A stretch of 64,000 nucleotides of DNA from Sinomonas humi (GCF_000802235.1 NZ_JTDL01000144.1:96163-160162); one strand, 5' to 3'; counted from the stretch's first letter, positions 16,168 through 24,691 are shown. A program made the numbers and translations. The notes: generated by a model not told the origin, from the sequence alone.

Positions 16168-17298
16168 ATGACACGCGAAGCCGAGCTCGAGACCCTGCTC
16201 AAGGGCTTCCGAGTCGGGGTCACGGCCCACCGGCGCGCGGAAGACCTCATCGAGGCGCTCGAGCGCCGGGGCGCCGAAGTGCTGCACGCGCCGGTCCTCA
16301 CGATCGCGCCCGTGGACCAGGACCTCGGCGTCATCGAGGATACGAGGCGCACCATCGCCGTTCGCCCTGACATCTGCATCGTCACCACGGCTTACGGCAT
16401 GCGGCGGTGGCTGGACGTCGCCGACGCTGCGGGGCTCGGCGACGACCTCCAGAAGACCCTCAGCGCGGCCTCGCTCTACGTCCGGGGGCCCAAGGCGCGC
16501 GGCGCGGTCCGCGCAGCGGGACTCGCCGACGTCGGCATCTCGCACGATGAGACGACTGCCACGCTCGTCGATCTCGTCCTTCGCGACGGGGGCGGCCGGC
16601 TCGACGGCAAGCGGGCCGTGATCCAGCTCCACGGCTACACCGACGGAGCTCAGCTCGAGCGCCTCCGGGGAGCTGGGGCCGAACTCATCACCGTCACCCC
16701 GTATCGGTGGGTGCGGCCCGAGGGCGAGGACCGGCTCGAGAGGCTCATCGAAGCGGTCTGCGCGGGCGAACTCGACGTCGTGACGTTCACGAGCGCACCG
16801 GCCGTCGACGCACTGTTCAGCACTGCGCACGAGCTCGGACTCCACGCCCAGCTCCTCGCGTCGTTCCGCCAGCGCGTGGCGACCGCCGCCGTCGGCCCCG
16901 TCACAGCCGCCCCCCTCGAAGCCGCCGGGCTTCGGCCCTGGGTGCCGGACCGCTTCCGCATGGGCGCGCTCATCAAGCTGGTGACTGACAACCTCGCGCG
17001 CCGCCAGGTCCGGCGACTCGAGACACCTTCGGGGCCCATTGAACTCCGCGGACGCACACTCACGTTCTCCGGAGACGAGCTGTGCCTCCCCCCTGCGGCG
17101 ATGCTGCTGTTCCGCGCACTCTTCGACGCTGGCGGCGCCGTCGTGTCCCGCGACGCGCTCGCCCGACTCCTTTCGCAGAGCGGCTCGAGCCACGCCCTCG
17201 ACATGGCGGTCAACCGGCTCCGCAACGCCCTCCCCTCGGCGGACCTCGTCCAGACGGTCGTCAAGCGTGGGTATCGGCTGCGGGTCGAGCGGCAGTAG
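16168..17298 (+). CDS. nnaR: NnaR-like regulator: uroporphyrinogen-III synthase-like domain fused to an OmpR-type winged helix
   Basis: 376 aa. Residues ~1-275 resemble HemD (GFRVGVTAHRRAEDLIEALERRGAEVLHAP; VTFTSAPAVDALF; AAVGPVTAAPLEAAG). Residues ~290-376 form an OmpR-type DNA-binding domain (LTFSGDELCLPPAAMLLFRALFD; SRDALARLL; DMAVNRLRNAL; QTVVKRGYRLRVE). This architecture is that of NnaR, which with GlnR activates nitrate/nitrite assimilation genes in Streptomyces and Mycobacterium smegmatis. It probably controls narK-nasAB and nirBD here. The ATG at 16168 has GGGGGA 7 nt upstream; longer in-frame starts at 16036, 16075, 16096, 16120 and 16141 lack a good site. HemD activity cannot be excluded. 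Confidence 0.87.
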   Translation: MTREAELETLLKGFRVGVTAHRRAEDLIEALERRGAEVLHAPVLTIAPVDQDLGVIEDTRRTIAVRPDICIVTTAYGMRRWLDVADAAGLGDDLQKTLSAASLYVRGPKARGAVRAAGLADVGISHDETTATLVDLVLRDGGGRLDGKRAVIQLHGYTDGAQLERLRGAGAELITVTPYRWVRPEGEDRLERLIEAVCAGELDVVTFTSAPAVDALFSTAHELGLHAQLLASFRQRVATAAVGPVTAAPLEAAGLRPWVPDRFRMGALIKLVTDNLARRQVRRLETPSGPIELRGRTLTFSGDELCLPPAAMLLFRALFDAGGAVVSRDALARLLSQSGSSHALDMAVNRLRNALPSADLVQTVVKRGYRLRVERQ

Positions 17299-17367
17299 GT
17301 GGGGCGCCGGTAGGTGGGTGCTAGCGCCGGTAGGTGGGTGTTAGTAGGTGGGGTCTCAGTAGGTGGG
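17295..17367. repeat. Five imperfect GTAGGTGGG repeats after nnaR
   Basis: GTAGGTGGG occurs at 17295, 17310, 17330, 17344 and 17359 (steps 14-20 bp). The first copy overlaps the nnaR stop codon. The next 60 bp up to the deoC ribosome site show nothing clear. Probably slippage-generated sequence; a function is not apparent. Confidence 0.8.
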
Positions 17368-17430
17368 GTCTCGCGTCCGGGCCCGTGCCTTGTGCAAGTA
17401 TGGGATGACCCGATTCGAAAGGACGCCGCT

Positions 17431-18219
17431 GTGTCTTCCGAGCCCGTGTCTTCCGGAACTGCGTCTTCTGGGCCCGCGTCTTCTGGGCCCGCGTCGTCTG
17501 GGCCCGCGTCTTCTGGGCCCGCGTTTTCCGGGCTTGACGCCCTGAGCCCCGCCGACGTCGCGGGATTCATCGACCACACCCTGCTCAAGCCGACGGCAAG
17601 CGAAGCGGACATCCTGCGGCTTTGCAGCGAAGCGGTGGAGTACGGCTTCAAGTCCGTGTGCGTGAATCCCATTTGGGTCAAGACGGCCACGAAGGCACTC
17701 CGGGGCAGCCGCGTGCTCACGTGCTCGGTAGCGGCGTTCCCGTTCGGCGCAACCCCCACCGACGTCAAGGTCTACGAAGCGCGGGGCGCGACGCTCGACG
17801 GCGCGGACGAAGTGGACGTCGTCGTCGACCTCGCCGCGGCCCAAGCCGGCGACCGCGGCGCACTCATTGATGATCTGCGTGCCGTCGCCGAGGCCGTCCA
17901 CGGCAGCTCTGCGATCCTCAAGGTGATCATCGAGACCGCGCTGCTGTCCGACGAGCAGAAGGTGCTCGCGTGCGAAGCCGCAGTCGAGGCGGGGGCGGAC
18001 TTCGTCAAGACCTCGACCGGCTTCAACGGCGGCGGGGCGACGATCGAGGATGTCGCCCTCATGCGGCGTACGGTAGGGCCGCACATCGGCGTCAAGGCGT
18101 CGGGTGGCGTGCGGACCCTCGAGGATGCCCGGGCTATGATTGCAGCGGGTGCCAACCGGATCGGCGCGAGCTCCGGTGTGGCCATTGTGACCGGCAGCGC
18201 AGGCGCCGGATCATACTGA
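17431..18219 (+). CDS. deoC: Deoxyribose-phosphate aldolase
   Basis: Class I aldolase of 262 aa cleaving 2-deoxyribose-5-phosphate to acetaldehyde and glyceraldehyde-3-phosphate. Core from ~residue 40: FIDHTLLKPTASEADI, CVNPIWVKTA, VAAFPFGATPTDVK, ILKVIIETALL, FVKTSTGF and VKASGGVRT, the last carrying the Schiff-base lysine. The GTG at 17431 has AAAGGA 7 nt upstream (17418-17423). The first ~35 residues are an unusual Ser-Gly-Pro-Ala tandem repeat encoded by 15-bp DNA repeats and are not part of the TIM barrel. It probably acts with the purine-nucleoside phosphorylase at 9112. Confidence 0.92.
   Translation: MSSEPVSSGTASSGPASSGPASSGPASSGPAFSGLDALSPADVAGFIDHTLLKPTASEADILRLCSEAVEYGFKSVCVNPIWVKTATKALRGSRVLTCSVAAFPFGATPTDVKVYEARGATLDGADEVDVVVDLAAAQAGDRGALIDDLRAVAEAVHGSSAILKVIIETALLSDEQKVLACEAAVEAGADFVKTSTGFNGGGATIEDVALMRRTVGPHIGVKASGGVRTLEDARAMIAAGANRIGASSGVAIVTGSAGAGSY
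17461..17535 (+). repeat. 15-bp coding tandem repeat in deoC N-terminus
   Basis: Five consecutive copies of a 15-bp unit close to GCGTCTTCTGGGCCC (third copy TCG for TCT, fifth copy altered), encoding (A)SSGP repeats. Each copy keeps the frame, so gain or loss of units would change the tail length without inactivating the enzyme. Confidence 0.9.
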
Positions 18220-18252
18220 GCGCCGGACCGTACTAGGAGTTGAGGAGAGAGC

Positions 18253-18486
18253 ATGGCTGAGAACGCCAAGAACCGGCCGATCGAGAACGAGAACCCGCTC
18301 ATCGGCAACATCATCATCTTCGTCGTGATGGCCGCGATCTTCGTAGCTGGCATTGTGGCCGTTTCGTGGCTGGACTTCACGAACGTGTGGCCGATGGCGG
18401 CCCTCATCCTCTGCTTCGTGGGCGCGTTCTTCATCCCGATGACGTTCCTCGGCCGCTCGGACTCGGGCAGCGAGCACCGCAAGTAA
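18253..18486 (+). CDS. Small two-helix membrane protein, function unknown
   Basis: 77 aa: hydrophilic N-terminus (MAENAKNRPIENEN), helix 1 at about residues 18-39 (IIIFVVMAAIFVAGIVAV), helix 2 at about 46-65 (VWPMAALILCFVGAFFIPMTF), and a short charged tail. A GAGGAGAG ribosome site lies just upstream of the ATG. No catalytic motif. It resembles short conserved actinobacterial membrane proteins of unknown role. It follows deoC by 33 bp and may share its transcript. Confidence 0.75.
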   Translation: MAENAKNRPIENENPLIGNIIIFVVMAAIFVAGIVAVSWLDFTNVWPMAALILCFVGAFFIPMTFLGRSDSGSEHRK

Positions 18487-18534
18487 CGCTCCCCCACCCC
18501 CCACCCACCCACCCCATCCCACCCCTTCCTTTCC

Positions 18535-18640
18535 GTTTCGGGTACAGATAATTCCCATCTACGGAGTTTCGGGTACGGATAAACCCCTCCACCGAAATCT
18601 CGGGTACATATAATCGCTTGACGGAGTTTCGGGTCAGAAA
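18535..18640 (+). repeat. Upstream array of ~31-bp repeats with GTTTCGGGTAC core (forward orientation)
   Basis: Copies start at 18535 (GTTTCGGGTACAGATAA), 18566 (GTTTCGGGTACGGATAA), 18597 (ATCTCGGGTACATATAA) and 18626 (GTTTCGGGTCAGAAA), with steps of 31, 31 and 29 bp. The first three share a following ATAA and an ACGGA/ACCGA end. A C-rich tract (18490-18526) precedes. The core returns in opposite orientation after the next gene. Confidence 0.9.
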
Positions 18641-18670
18641 GCCCGGTCGGCAATGGTCGGCCGGGCTTTC
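18637..18670 (+). terminator. Hairpin GAAAGCCCGG / CCGGGCTTTC
   Basis: Perfect 10-bp inverted repeat (18637-18646 and 18661-18670) with a 14-base loop, overlapping the last copy of the upstream repeat array. It ends TTTC-TCGTTCC, a weak T-rich tail, and would end the deoC/membrane-protein transcript before the nuclease-like gene. Confidence 0.5.
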
Positions 18671-18728
18671 TCGTTCCTCGACGTTACTATTCCTCCACAG
18701 GATGATTGTTCCTCCACAGTAGGTTCGC

Positions 18729-18739
18729 GTACCCGAGAT
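18729..18739 (-). repeat. Solitary copy of the repeat core (GTACCCGAGAT)
   Basis: Read on the minus strand it is ATCTCGGGTACGCGAAC, sharing its GCGAAC extension with the downstream array and its ATCTC variant with the third upstream copy. It lies between the array and the start codon at 18797. Confidence 0.6.
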
Positions 18740-18796
18740 AGCGGGCCTGTGGACAACCGATGCCCATTGCATCGGGAGTTATGTGTCAATGGGGCC

Positions 18797-19753
18797 ATGG
18801 CACCTAACGAACCCCTGCCCGAGCACCTCCTACAAGCGTCATTCACCGTCGAGGAGGCCGTTCGGCTCGGCGTTAGCCAAAGGCGACTGCGAGAGTCGGA
18901 CCTCATCCGACCGAGTCGCGGTATTCGGGTACCGGAGCTTGCCCGCCAAAGCTTGCTCGAGCGCGCGCGGCCATACACCGCGCTTCACGACACCACCACC
19001 CTGAGCCATCTGAGCGCCGCGATGGTGCATGGCATTCCCCTCCCGGCTTGGGCACAAGACCCGTCGCTCCTCGATCTTTCCCGAACCGCATTGGCTATAC
19101 CGGAGAGCAAGGAGCGTCTGGGGCAGCCCCGTAGGCCGGAAGTTCGCGGTCACCGACTCCGGCTCAAGGACGATGAGGTGACACTCATTTCCGGTACGCG
19201 GGTCGCGACCCCCGCACGCACTTGGCTCGACCTCTGTGGGATGCCGCAGCTCACCATGGATGACGTTATCGCCGCCGGCGAATACTTGGTCTCAGAGCAC
19301 GAACGGACCTTTCACCCGAGAACCGCAGTGGTCAAGCTCCCGGATCTTCGCTCGTTTGTCGAGAGCCGCCACCGTGTGGTGGGTCTCGGCCGCGCGCGCA
19401 TTGCGCTGGACCTCCTCGCAGTGGGGGTCGACTCGCCGCGGGAATCCCATCTTCGCCAAATTCTGGAGCGCGCCGGTCTCCCTCGCTTCATCCCCAATTG
19501 TCCGGTCGTTGATCCTTGGGGAGGGACAGTATGGATCGACCTGGGGAACGTCGAATACCGCACTGGCCTCGAATACGAAGGGGAGCATCACACGACTCCC
19601 GAACAAATGGCAATGGACGCATGGCGGGATAGGCGAACCAGAGCATCGGGCTGGAATCAGGTCAAGATCACCAAGCACGATATGGCCAGGGGTGAGCCCT
19701 ACATCGTGAAGCTCGTCGTCACTGCGCTCCGAGACCACGGGTATCGAGGATGA
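18797..19753 (+). CDS. AbiEi-like N-terminal domain plus DUF559 (Vsr-like PD-(D/E)XK) protein
   Basis: 318 aa. N-terminal ~70 residues look like an AbiEi-type winged helix (QASFTVEEAVRLGVSQRRLRESDLIRPSRGI). The C-terminal ~90 match DUF559, a Vsr-like nuclease fold: RESHLRQILERAGLP, then VWIDLGNVEYRTGLEYEGEHHTTPEQMAMDAWRDRRTRASGW (split here only by reading), in which the Asp and the Glu of EYEG are candidate catalytic acids. No toxin partner is adjacent, so a classical type IV toxin-antitoxin pair is not supported. Start ATG 18797. The gene is bracketed by opposed arrays of ~31-bp repeats, and its codon choice looks less G+C-biased than that of mfd, suggesting acquisition. Confidence 0.72.
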   Translation: MAPNEPLPEHLLQASFTVEEAVRLGVSQRRLRESDLIRPSRGIRVPELARQSLLERARPYTALHDTTTLSHLSAAMVHGIPLPAWAQDPSLLDLSRTALAIPESKERLGQPRRPEVRGHRLRLKDDEVTLISGTRVATPARTWLDLCGMPQLTMDDVIAAGEYLVSEHERTFHPRTAVVKLPDLRSFVESRHRVVGLGRARIALDLLAVGVDSPRESHLRQILERAGLPRFIPNCPVVDPWGGTVWIDLGNVEYRTGLEYEGEHHTTPEQMAMDAWRDRRTRASGWNQVKITKHDMARGEPYIVKLVVTALRDHGYRG

Positions 19754-19759
19754 TTTCCC

Positions 19760-19863
19760 GTACCCGAAACGGCCAGCAGCGCAAGTTCGCGTACCCGAAA
19801 CGACCAGCAGCGCAAGTTCGCGTACCCGAAACGACCAGGAGCGCAAGTTGGCGTACCCGAAAC
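19760..19863 (-). repeat. Downstream array of 31-bp repeats with GTTTCGGGTAC core (reverse orientation)
   Basis: GTACCCGAAAC occurs at 19760, 19791, 19822 and 19853, exactly 31 bp apart. On the minus strand the units read GTTTCGGGTAC then GC(G/C)AACTTGCGCT then about 7 more bases, and three are nearly identical over the full period. The array begins 7 bp after the nuclease-like gene and ends 2 bp before the mfd stop codon, filling this convergent gap. Confidence 0.93.
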
Positions 19864-19865
19864 GG

Positions 19866-22800
19866 TCAGTCGGTGAAGATAGCCGTCACCACCTGATCGG
19901 CCCAGTCGAGGATCTCCTTGTCCTGCAGGTCGCGCCCACCGATCGGCGCGGTCTTGGGCTTCGGCACCAGGACTGCGCTGAGCGCCGGCTTGTACTGCGC
20001 CCCCTTGTACATGCGCGTGAGCCGCATCTGCTTCGACTCCGGCAGGTCAGCGGGCGCGAACCGCATCATATTCCCCTGGAGCGCGACGTCGGTGAGTCCG
20101 GCCGCGCGGGCCCGCACCCGGAAGCGGGCGACGGCGGCGAGGTTCTCCACGGGCGCGGGGGGCTCGCCGTAGCGGTCAGTCAGCTCGTCCATGACCTCGG
20201 CGATGGCGGCGTCGTCGTTCGCGGCGGCCAGCTTGCGGTACGCTTCGAGCCGCAGCCGCTCCCCCGGCACGTAGTCGTGCGGAAGGTGCGCGTTGACGGG
20301 CAGCTCGATCTTCATCTCGGCAGTCTTCTCCTCGGACTCTCCGCGGAAGTCCGCCACCGCCTCCCCGACGAGCCGGATGTAGAGGTCGAACCCGACGCCT
20401 GCAATGTGCCCGGACTGTTCGCCGCCGAGGAGGTTGCCGGCGCCGCGGATCTCGAGGTCCTTCATGGCGAGCTGCATGCCGGCACCGAGCTCGTTGTGCG
20501 CCGCGACGGCCTTGAGTCGCTCGAGCGCGACCTCGCCGAGAGGCTTCTCCGAGGGGTACAGGAAATACGCGTAGGCGCGTTCGCGGCCACGGCCCACGCG
20601 CCCACGGAGCTGGTGGAGCTGCGAGAGCCCGTAGGAGTCTGCCCGGTCCACGATGAGCGTGTTCGCGTTGGAGATGTCGAGACCAGTCTCGATGATCGTC
20701 GTGCATACCAGGACGTCGAAGCGCTTCTCCCAGAAGTCCACGATGATCTGCTCGAGGCGCCCCTCGGACATCTGGCCGTGCGCGACCTCGACCCGAGCCT
20801 CGGGGACGAGCTCCCGCACAGCCGCCGCCGTCTTCTCAATCGAGGAAACGCGGTTGTGCACGAAGAACACCTGGCCCTCGCGCATGAGCTCGCGGCGGAT
20901 GGCGGCCGAGACCTGCTTGTCCGTGTACGGGCCCACATAGGTCAGGACGGGGTGGCGCTCCTCGGGCGGCGTCGCGAGCGTCGACGTCTCGCGGATCCCG
21001 GTGAGGGACATCTCGAGTGTGCGCGGGATCGGCGTGGCGGACATCGCGAGCACGTCCACGTTCGTGCGCATCTTCTTGAGCGCTTCCTTGTGTTCGACGC
21101 CGAAGCGCTGCTCCTCGTCCACGATCACGAGGCCGAGGTCCTTGAACTCGACCTCCTTCGAGAGCAACCGATGCGTGCCGATCACAACGTCCACGGTCCC
21201 GCTCTTGAGCCCCTCGACGGTCTCCTTCGCCTCGGCCCCGGTCTGGAACCGGCTCAGCGGCCGGACACGCAGGGGGAATCCGGAGAAGCGCTCGGAGAAC
21301 GTCTCGTGATGCTGCTGGGCGAGCAGCGTGGTCGGCACGAGCACTGCCACCTGCTTGCCGTCTTGGACGGCCTTGAACGCGGCGCGGACAGCGATCTCGG
21401 TCTTGCCATAGCCGACGTCGCCGGAGACGAGGCGGTCCATGGGGATGTCCCGCTCCATGTCTGCCTTGACCTCGTTGATGGTCGTGAGCTGATCCGGCGT
21501 CTCGATGTACGGGAATGCTTCTTCGAGCTCGCGCTGCCACGGAGTATCGGGCCCGAAGGCGTGCCCCCGAGAGGCCATGCGCGCGGAATACAGGCGGATG
21601 AGCTCCCCGGCGATCTCCTTGACGGCCTTCTTCGCCTTGGACTTGGTCGCCGCCCAGTCCGCCCCGCCCATCTTCGACAGGGTCGGCGCGTCTCCCCCGA
21701 CATAGCGGGTCACCTGATCGAGCTGGTCCGTGGGCACGAAGAGCCGATCGCCCGGGGCGCCGCGCTTCGCTGGTGCGTACTCGAGGACGAGGTACTCGCG
21801 GGTCGCGTCACTCGCCGATCCGACCCGGCGCTGCACGAGCTCGACGAACTTCCCGATGCCGTGCTGCTCGTGCACCACGAAGTCGCCCGCGTGGAGTTGG
21901 AGGGGGTCGACGGCGTTGCGTCGGCGCGAGGGCATCTTGCGCATGTCACGGGTTCCGGCGGCGCTTGCGCGCCCGAGGAGGTCCGCTTCGGTGAGCAGCG
22001 CGAGTTTGAGGCCGTCGAGGACGAAGCCCTTGCCCGCCGTCGCCGTCGTGATCTCGATGATGCCCGGCTCGGGCTCGCGGGCGAGGCCCTCGACTCTGCT
22101 GCACGGAATGCCGGCGTCGTGGAAGAGTTCCGCGAGCCGCTGGGCGGGCCCGGGACCGTCAGTCGCGACGACGATGCGCCACTGGTCCGCGACCCGGGAT
22201 CCGATGAACTCGGTCATCTCGGCAACGTCGCCGCGGTACCCCCGCGGCTCGCGCGCGGCGATCGAGAGGACGTCGACGTCGAGCACCGTCTCCTCGTCAA
22301 CACCGAGCGAGGTGACCGACCACCAGGAGATCGAGCGGGCGACAGCGGCGGCACGGGTATCCGCGAGCGAGGCGAAGCTCGCGTCCTCGAGGCGTCCTAT
22401 GTGCTCACCCGGGTCCTGACCCGCCCCTGCGGCGACGCTCAGATCGAGCGGCGCCGCCCCGCCGTCGGACGCGGTGGCCCACGCCGCGGCGAGGAACTCG
22501 TCGTTGGTCGCGGCAAGGTCGTGCGCGCGCGTGCGGACCTTCTCCGGCTCAAGGAGGAGCGCGACCGAGCCCTCGGGCAGCTCCTCGACGAACGGGACCA
22601 TCGCGTCGACCAGAAGCGGGGCCAAGGACTCCATGCCCTCGACCGCGATGCCGCCCGCAATCTTCTCGAGCATGTCCTCGGCGGCCGGAAGATGACCCTT
22701 GAGCCGCGCCGCGCGGCTCATGACGGACGGCGTGATGAGCAGCTCGCGGCAGGGCGCGGCAAACAGCACGGTCGGGTGGTGCACGTGCGGTCCGGTGAGC

Positions 22801-23573
22801 GAGCGCTGGTCCGCGACGGCGAACCAGCGCATCTGCTCTACCTCGTCACCGAAGAACTCGATCCGGACGGGATGGTCCTCTGTGGGCGGGAAGACGTCGA
22901 TGATCCCGCCGCGGACCGCGAACTCGCCGCGGCGGGTCACCATGTCGACCCGCGCGTAGGCGGCGGCCGCGAGCGCGCGGACGACGCCGTCGAACGGCTT
23001 GTCCTGCCCGACCGCAAGGGACACTGGGGCCAGCTCGCCGAGGCCCGCGACGAGCGGCTGGAGCACGGCGCGGACGGGGGCGACGACGACGCGAAGCGGC
23101 TTGGGTGCCGACCCCACCGAAACCTGCCCTTCGGACTCGGGATGCGCCAGCCGGCGGAGCACAGAGAGGCGGCGTCCGACCGTATCGGAACGCGGCGAAA
23201 GGCGTTCGTGGGGAAGGGTCTCCCAGCTCGGGAAGAGCGCGACCGTGCCGGGCGCGACATAGGCACCAAGCGCGTCGACGAGGTCCTCGGCTTCGCGCTC
23301 GGTGGCAGTCACGGCGAGCAGGACGCCCTCGCCCTCCGGCATACTGTCGAGGATCTCGGCAATGATCACCGGCCGCATCCCGGCAGGGGCGGCGACCTGG
23401 AGGTCTTGGCTTCGCCGCTCCGCGGGCTTCGACGCGTAGTCGCGAAGCCGGACCACGGTGGGATCGGCCGCGAGCGCACGCCGGAGCCCCTCGAGCGACG
23501 CCGGACGCAGAACGTCGAGCGAGCTCGACCGCGTCTCGTCTGAGGACCCGGAGCGCACGACGTCTGAAGACAC
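19866..23573 (-). CDS. mfd: Transcription-repair coupling factor Mfd
   Basis: DNA translocase of 1235 aa that removes stalled RNA polymerase and recruits UvrA. In order: UvrB-like N-terminal module (AILDSMPEGEGVLLAVTATEREAEDLVD), CarD-like RNA-polymerase-interacting domain near residues 535-600 (HAGDFVVHEQHGIGKFVEL), SF2 helicase motor with Walker A GDVGYGKTE (~residues 717-725) and DEEQ box VDEEQRFG, helicase C domain (VFFVHNRV; QLRGRVGRGRERAYAYF), and TRCF C-terminal domain (LPHDYVPGERLRLEAYRKLA). The GTG at 23573 has GGAGG 6 nt upstream; longer in-frame extensions look non-coding. Usual family length. Confidence 0.96.
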   Translation of the reverse strand: MSSDVVRSGSSDETRSSSLDVLRPASLEGLRRALAADPTVVRLRDYASKPAERRSQDLQVAAPAGMRPVIIAEILDSMPEGEGVLLAVTATEREAEDLVDALGAYVAPGTVALFPSWETLPHERLSPRSDTVGRRLSVLRRLAHPESEGQVSVGSAPKPLRVVVAPVRAVLQPLVAGLGELAPVSLAVGQDKPFDGVVRALAAAAYARVDMVTRRGEFAVRGGIIDVFPPTEDHPVRIEFFGDEVEQMRWFAVADQRSLTGPHVHHPTVLFAAPCRELLITPSVMSRAARLKGHLPAAEDMLEKIAGGIAVEGMESLAPLLVDAMVPFVEELPEGSVALLLEPEKVRTRAHDLAATNDEFLAAAWATASDGGAAPLDLSVAAGAGQDPGEHIGRLEDASFASLADTRAAAVARSISWWSVTSLGVDEETVLDVDVLSIAAREPRGYRGDVAEMTEFIGSRVADQWRIVVATDGPGPAQRLAELFHDAGIPCSRVEGLAREPEPGIIEITTATAGKGFVLDGLKLALLTEADLLGRASAAGTRDMRKMPSRRRNAVDPLQLHAGDFVVHEQHGIGKFVELVQRRVGSASDATREYLVLEYAPAKRGAPGDRLFVPTDQLDQVTRYVGGDAPTLSKMGGADWAATKSKAKKAVKEIAGELIRLYSARMASRGHAFGPDTPWQRELEEAFPYIETPDQLTTINEVKADMERDIPMDRLVSGDVGYGKTEIAVRAAFKAVQDGKQVAVLVPTTLLAQQHHETFSERFSGFPLRVRPLSRFQTGAEAKETVEGLKSGTVDVVIGTHRLLSKEVEFKDLGLVIVDEEQRFGVEHKEALKKMRTNVDVLAMSATPIPRTLEMSLTGIRETSTLATPPEERHPVLTYVGPYTDKQVSAAIRRELMREGQVFFVHNRVSSIEKTAAAVRELVPEARVEVAHGQMSEGRLEQIIVDFWEKRFDVLVCTTIIETGLDISNANTLIVDRADSYGLSQLHQLRGRVGRGRERAYAYFLYPSEKPLGEVALERLKAVAAHNELGAGMQLAMKDLEIRGAGNLLGGEQSGHIAGVGFDLYIRLVGEAVADFRGESEEKTAEMKIELPVNAHLPHDYVPGERLRLEAYRKLAAANDDAAIAEVMDELTDRYGEPPAPVENLAAVARFRVRARAAGLTDVALQGNMMRFAPADLPESKQMRLTRMYKGAQYKPALSAVLVPKPKTAPIGGRDLQDKEILDWADQVVTAIFTD

Positions 23574-23669
23574 AGAGAACCTCCAAGGGGCAACACAGAA
23601 ACCCGGAACTGAGGAGCAGCCCGGGGATGTGTTAAGCCTACCCCGGGCTCGGACGCCTAGGATGGGCCA

Positions 23670-24128
23670 ATGGACGCCCCCTCCGCCACTTCCCGTGATT
23701 CGCCGCGGGCAGGCTCGACCCGCCGCATCGCGCTGCGGGTCTTCGGCGGAGCGTATCTCGCGTTCGTCGCCGGCGTCGTGTTCTGGCCGACGCCGGTCGA
23801 CCGACCTGCCGCAGGAACCCTTGCACATATGTTCGTTTGGCTGCACCGGCACGGCGTTCCCCTATGGTTCGGCTACAACCTCTTCGAGTGGCTCGCGAAC
23901 GTCGCGTTCTTCATTCCGTTCGGCGTTCTCGCCGTCCTGTTCGGTTCCCGCGTGCGGTGGGCCGTCGTCGCGGCATGTTCCGTCTCGACCGCCGTCGAGC
24001 TCTCGCAATGGCTCTTCCTCCCGCAGCGGACGGGCTCGGTGTTGGACGTTCTCGCAAACACGAGCGGTGCCTTCATAGGGGCGGCGCTAGCTGCTCTCTG
24101 GACCCGGAGGCGGCGCCGCGCCCTCTAG
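23670..24128 (+). CDS. VanZ-like membrane protein
   Basis: 152 aa with about four hydrophobic segments and the VanZ core: YNLFEWLANVAFFIPFGVL, then VVAACSVSTAVELSQWLFLPQRTGSVLDVLANTSGAFIGA. The conserved Glu in AVELSQ and the D-x-L-x-N-x-x-G motif are present. VanZ proteins are linked to glycopeptide resistance or cell-envelope functions; the biochemical role is not known. Divergent from mfd. A second VanZ-like gene lies at 45186 inside a polysaccharide operon. Confidence 0.8.
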   Translation: MDAPSATSRDSPRAGSTRRIALRVFGGAYLAFVAGVVFWPTPVDRPAAGTLAHMFVWLHRHGVPLWFGYNLFEWLANVAFFIPFGVLAVLFGSRVRWAVVAACSVSTAVELSQWLFLPQRTGSVLDVLANTSGAFIGAALAALWTRRRRRAL

Positions 24129-24187
24129 GATGGTCTGGGCGCCCATCCCCTAGGGGCGTCTGAGCCCAGGCAGATTGGAAGGACTCC

Positions 24188-24691
24188 ATGGCCCTCGAAG
24201 CCACCACCACCTTGAACTACCCGGTCGAGCAGGTTGTCGCGGTCTTCGCCGACGAGGCGTTCCAGCGTCACGTGAGCGAGCTCGTCGGCGGCAAGCTCGA
24301 GTCGATCACGGTCGACGGCGATACCGCGGCCGCGTTCACCGCGACGATCGTCCGCCAGGTCCCGACCGGGCGCCTCCCCGAGCTCGCGAGGAAGTTCGTC
24401 GGCGAATACGTCACCGTCACGCAGGTCGAGACGTGGGGCGCCCCCGAATCGGACAGCTCTCGCCAGGCCAACATCACCGTCAAGGTCGCCGGCGCGCCCG
24501 TCGAGGCCACCGCCGCGCAGCGCCTCGTCGCCGAGGGTTCCAGCACGCGCATCGAGCTCTCCGGAGCGGTCACGAGCTCGGTGCCCCTTCTGGGCGGCAA
24601 GATCGCCCAGGCCGCCGAACCGTTCGTAGGCAAGGCGCTCAACATCGAGGCCACGCAGGCTGCCGCCTGGCTCGCGGGCGAGATCGTCTGA
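24188..24691 (+). CDS. DUF2505 family protein
   Basis: 167 aa, soluble, with the ligand-cavity (START/SRPBCC-like) pattern of DUF2505: the N-terminal strand ALEATTTLNYPVEQVVAVFADEAFQRHV and a C-terminal helix beginning GGKIAQAAEPFVGKALNIEATQ. GGAAGGA lies 4 nt upstream of the ATG. It overlaps the next small gene by one base (TGATG), so both are likely translated from one message. Function unknown; members are common in actinobacteria. Confidence 0.8.
   Translation: MALEATTTLNYPVEQVVAVFADEAFQRHVSELVGGKLESITVDGDTAAAFTATIVRQVPTGRLPELARKFVGEYVTVTQVETWGAPESDSSRQANITVKVAGAPVEATAAQRLVAEGSSTRIELSGAVTSSVPLLGGKIAQAAEPFVGKALNIEATQAAAWLAGEIV

Noticed and set aside
18797..19753. Complete type IV toxin-antitoxin system (AbiEi/AbiEii)
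   Set aside because: Only the antitoxin-like N-terminal domain is present; the next gene is convergent mfd and no nucleotidyltransferase toxin is adjacent.
18535..19863. CRISPR array
   Set aside because: Repeat cores are only about 11 bp; in the downstream array the whole 31-bp period is conserved, so there are no unique spacers, and no cas genes are nearby.
19848..23543. 1231-codon open frame on the plus strand opposite mfd
   Set aside because: It is an antisense shadow of a high-G+C gene. The translation is Arg/Gly/Asp/His-rich with no domain pattern, while the minus strand gives a complete Mfd with all motifs.
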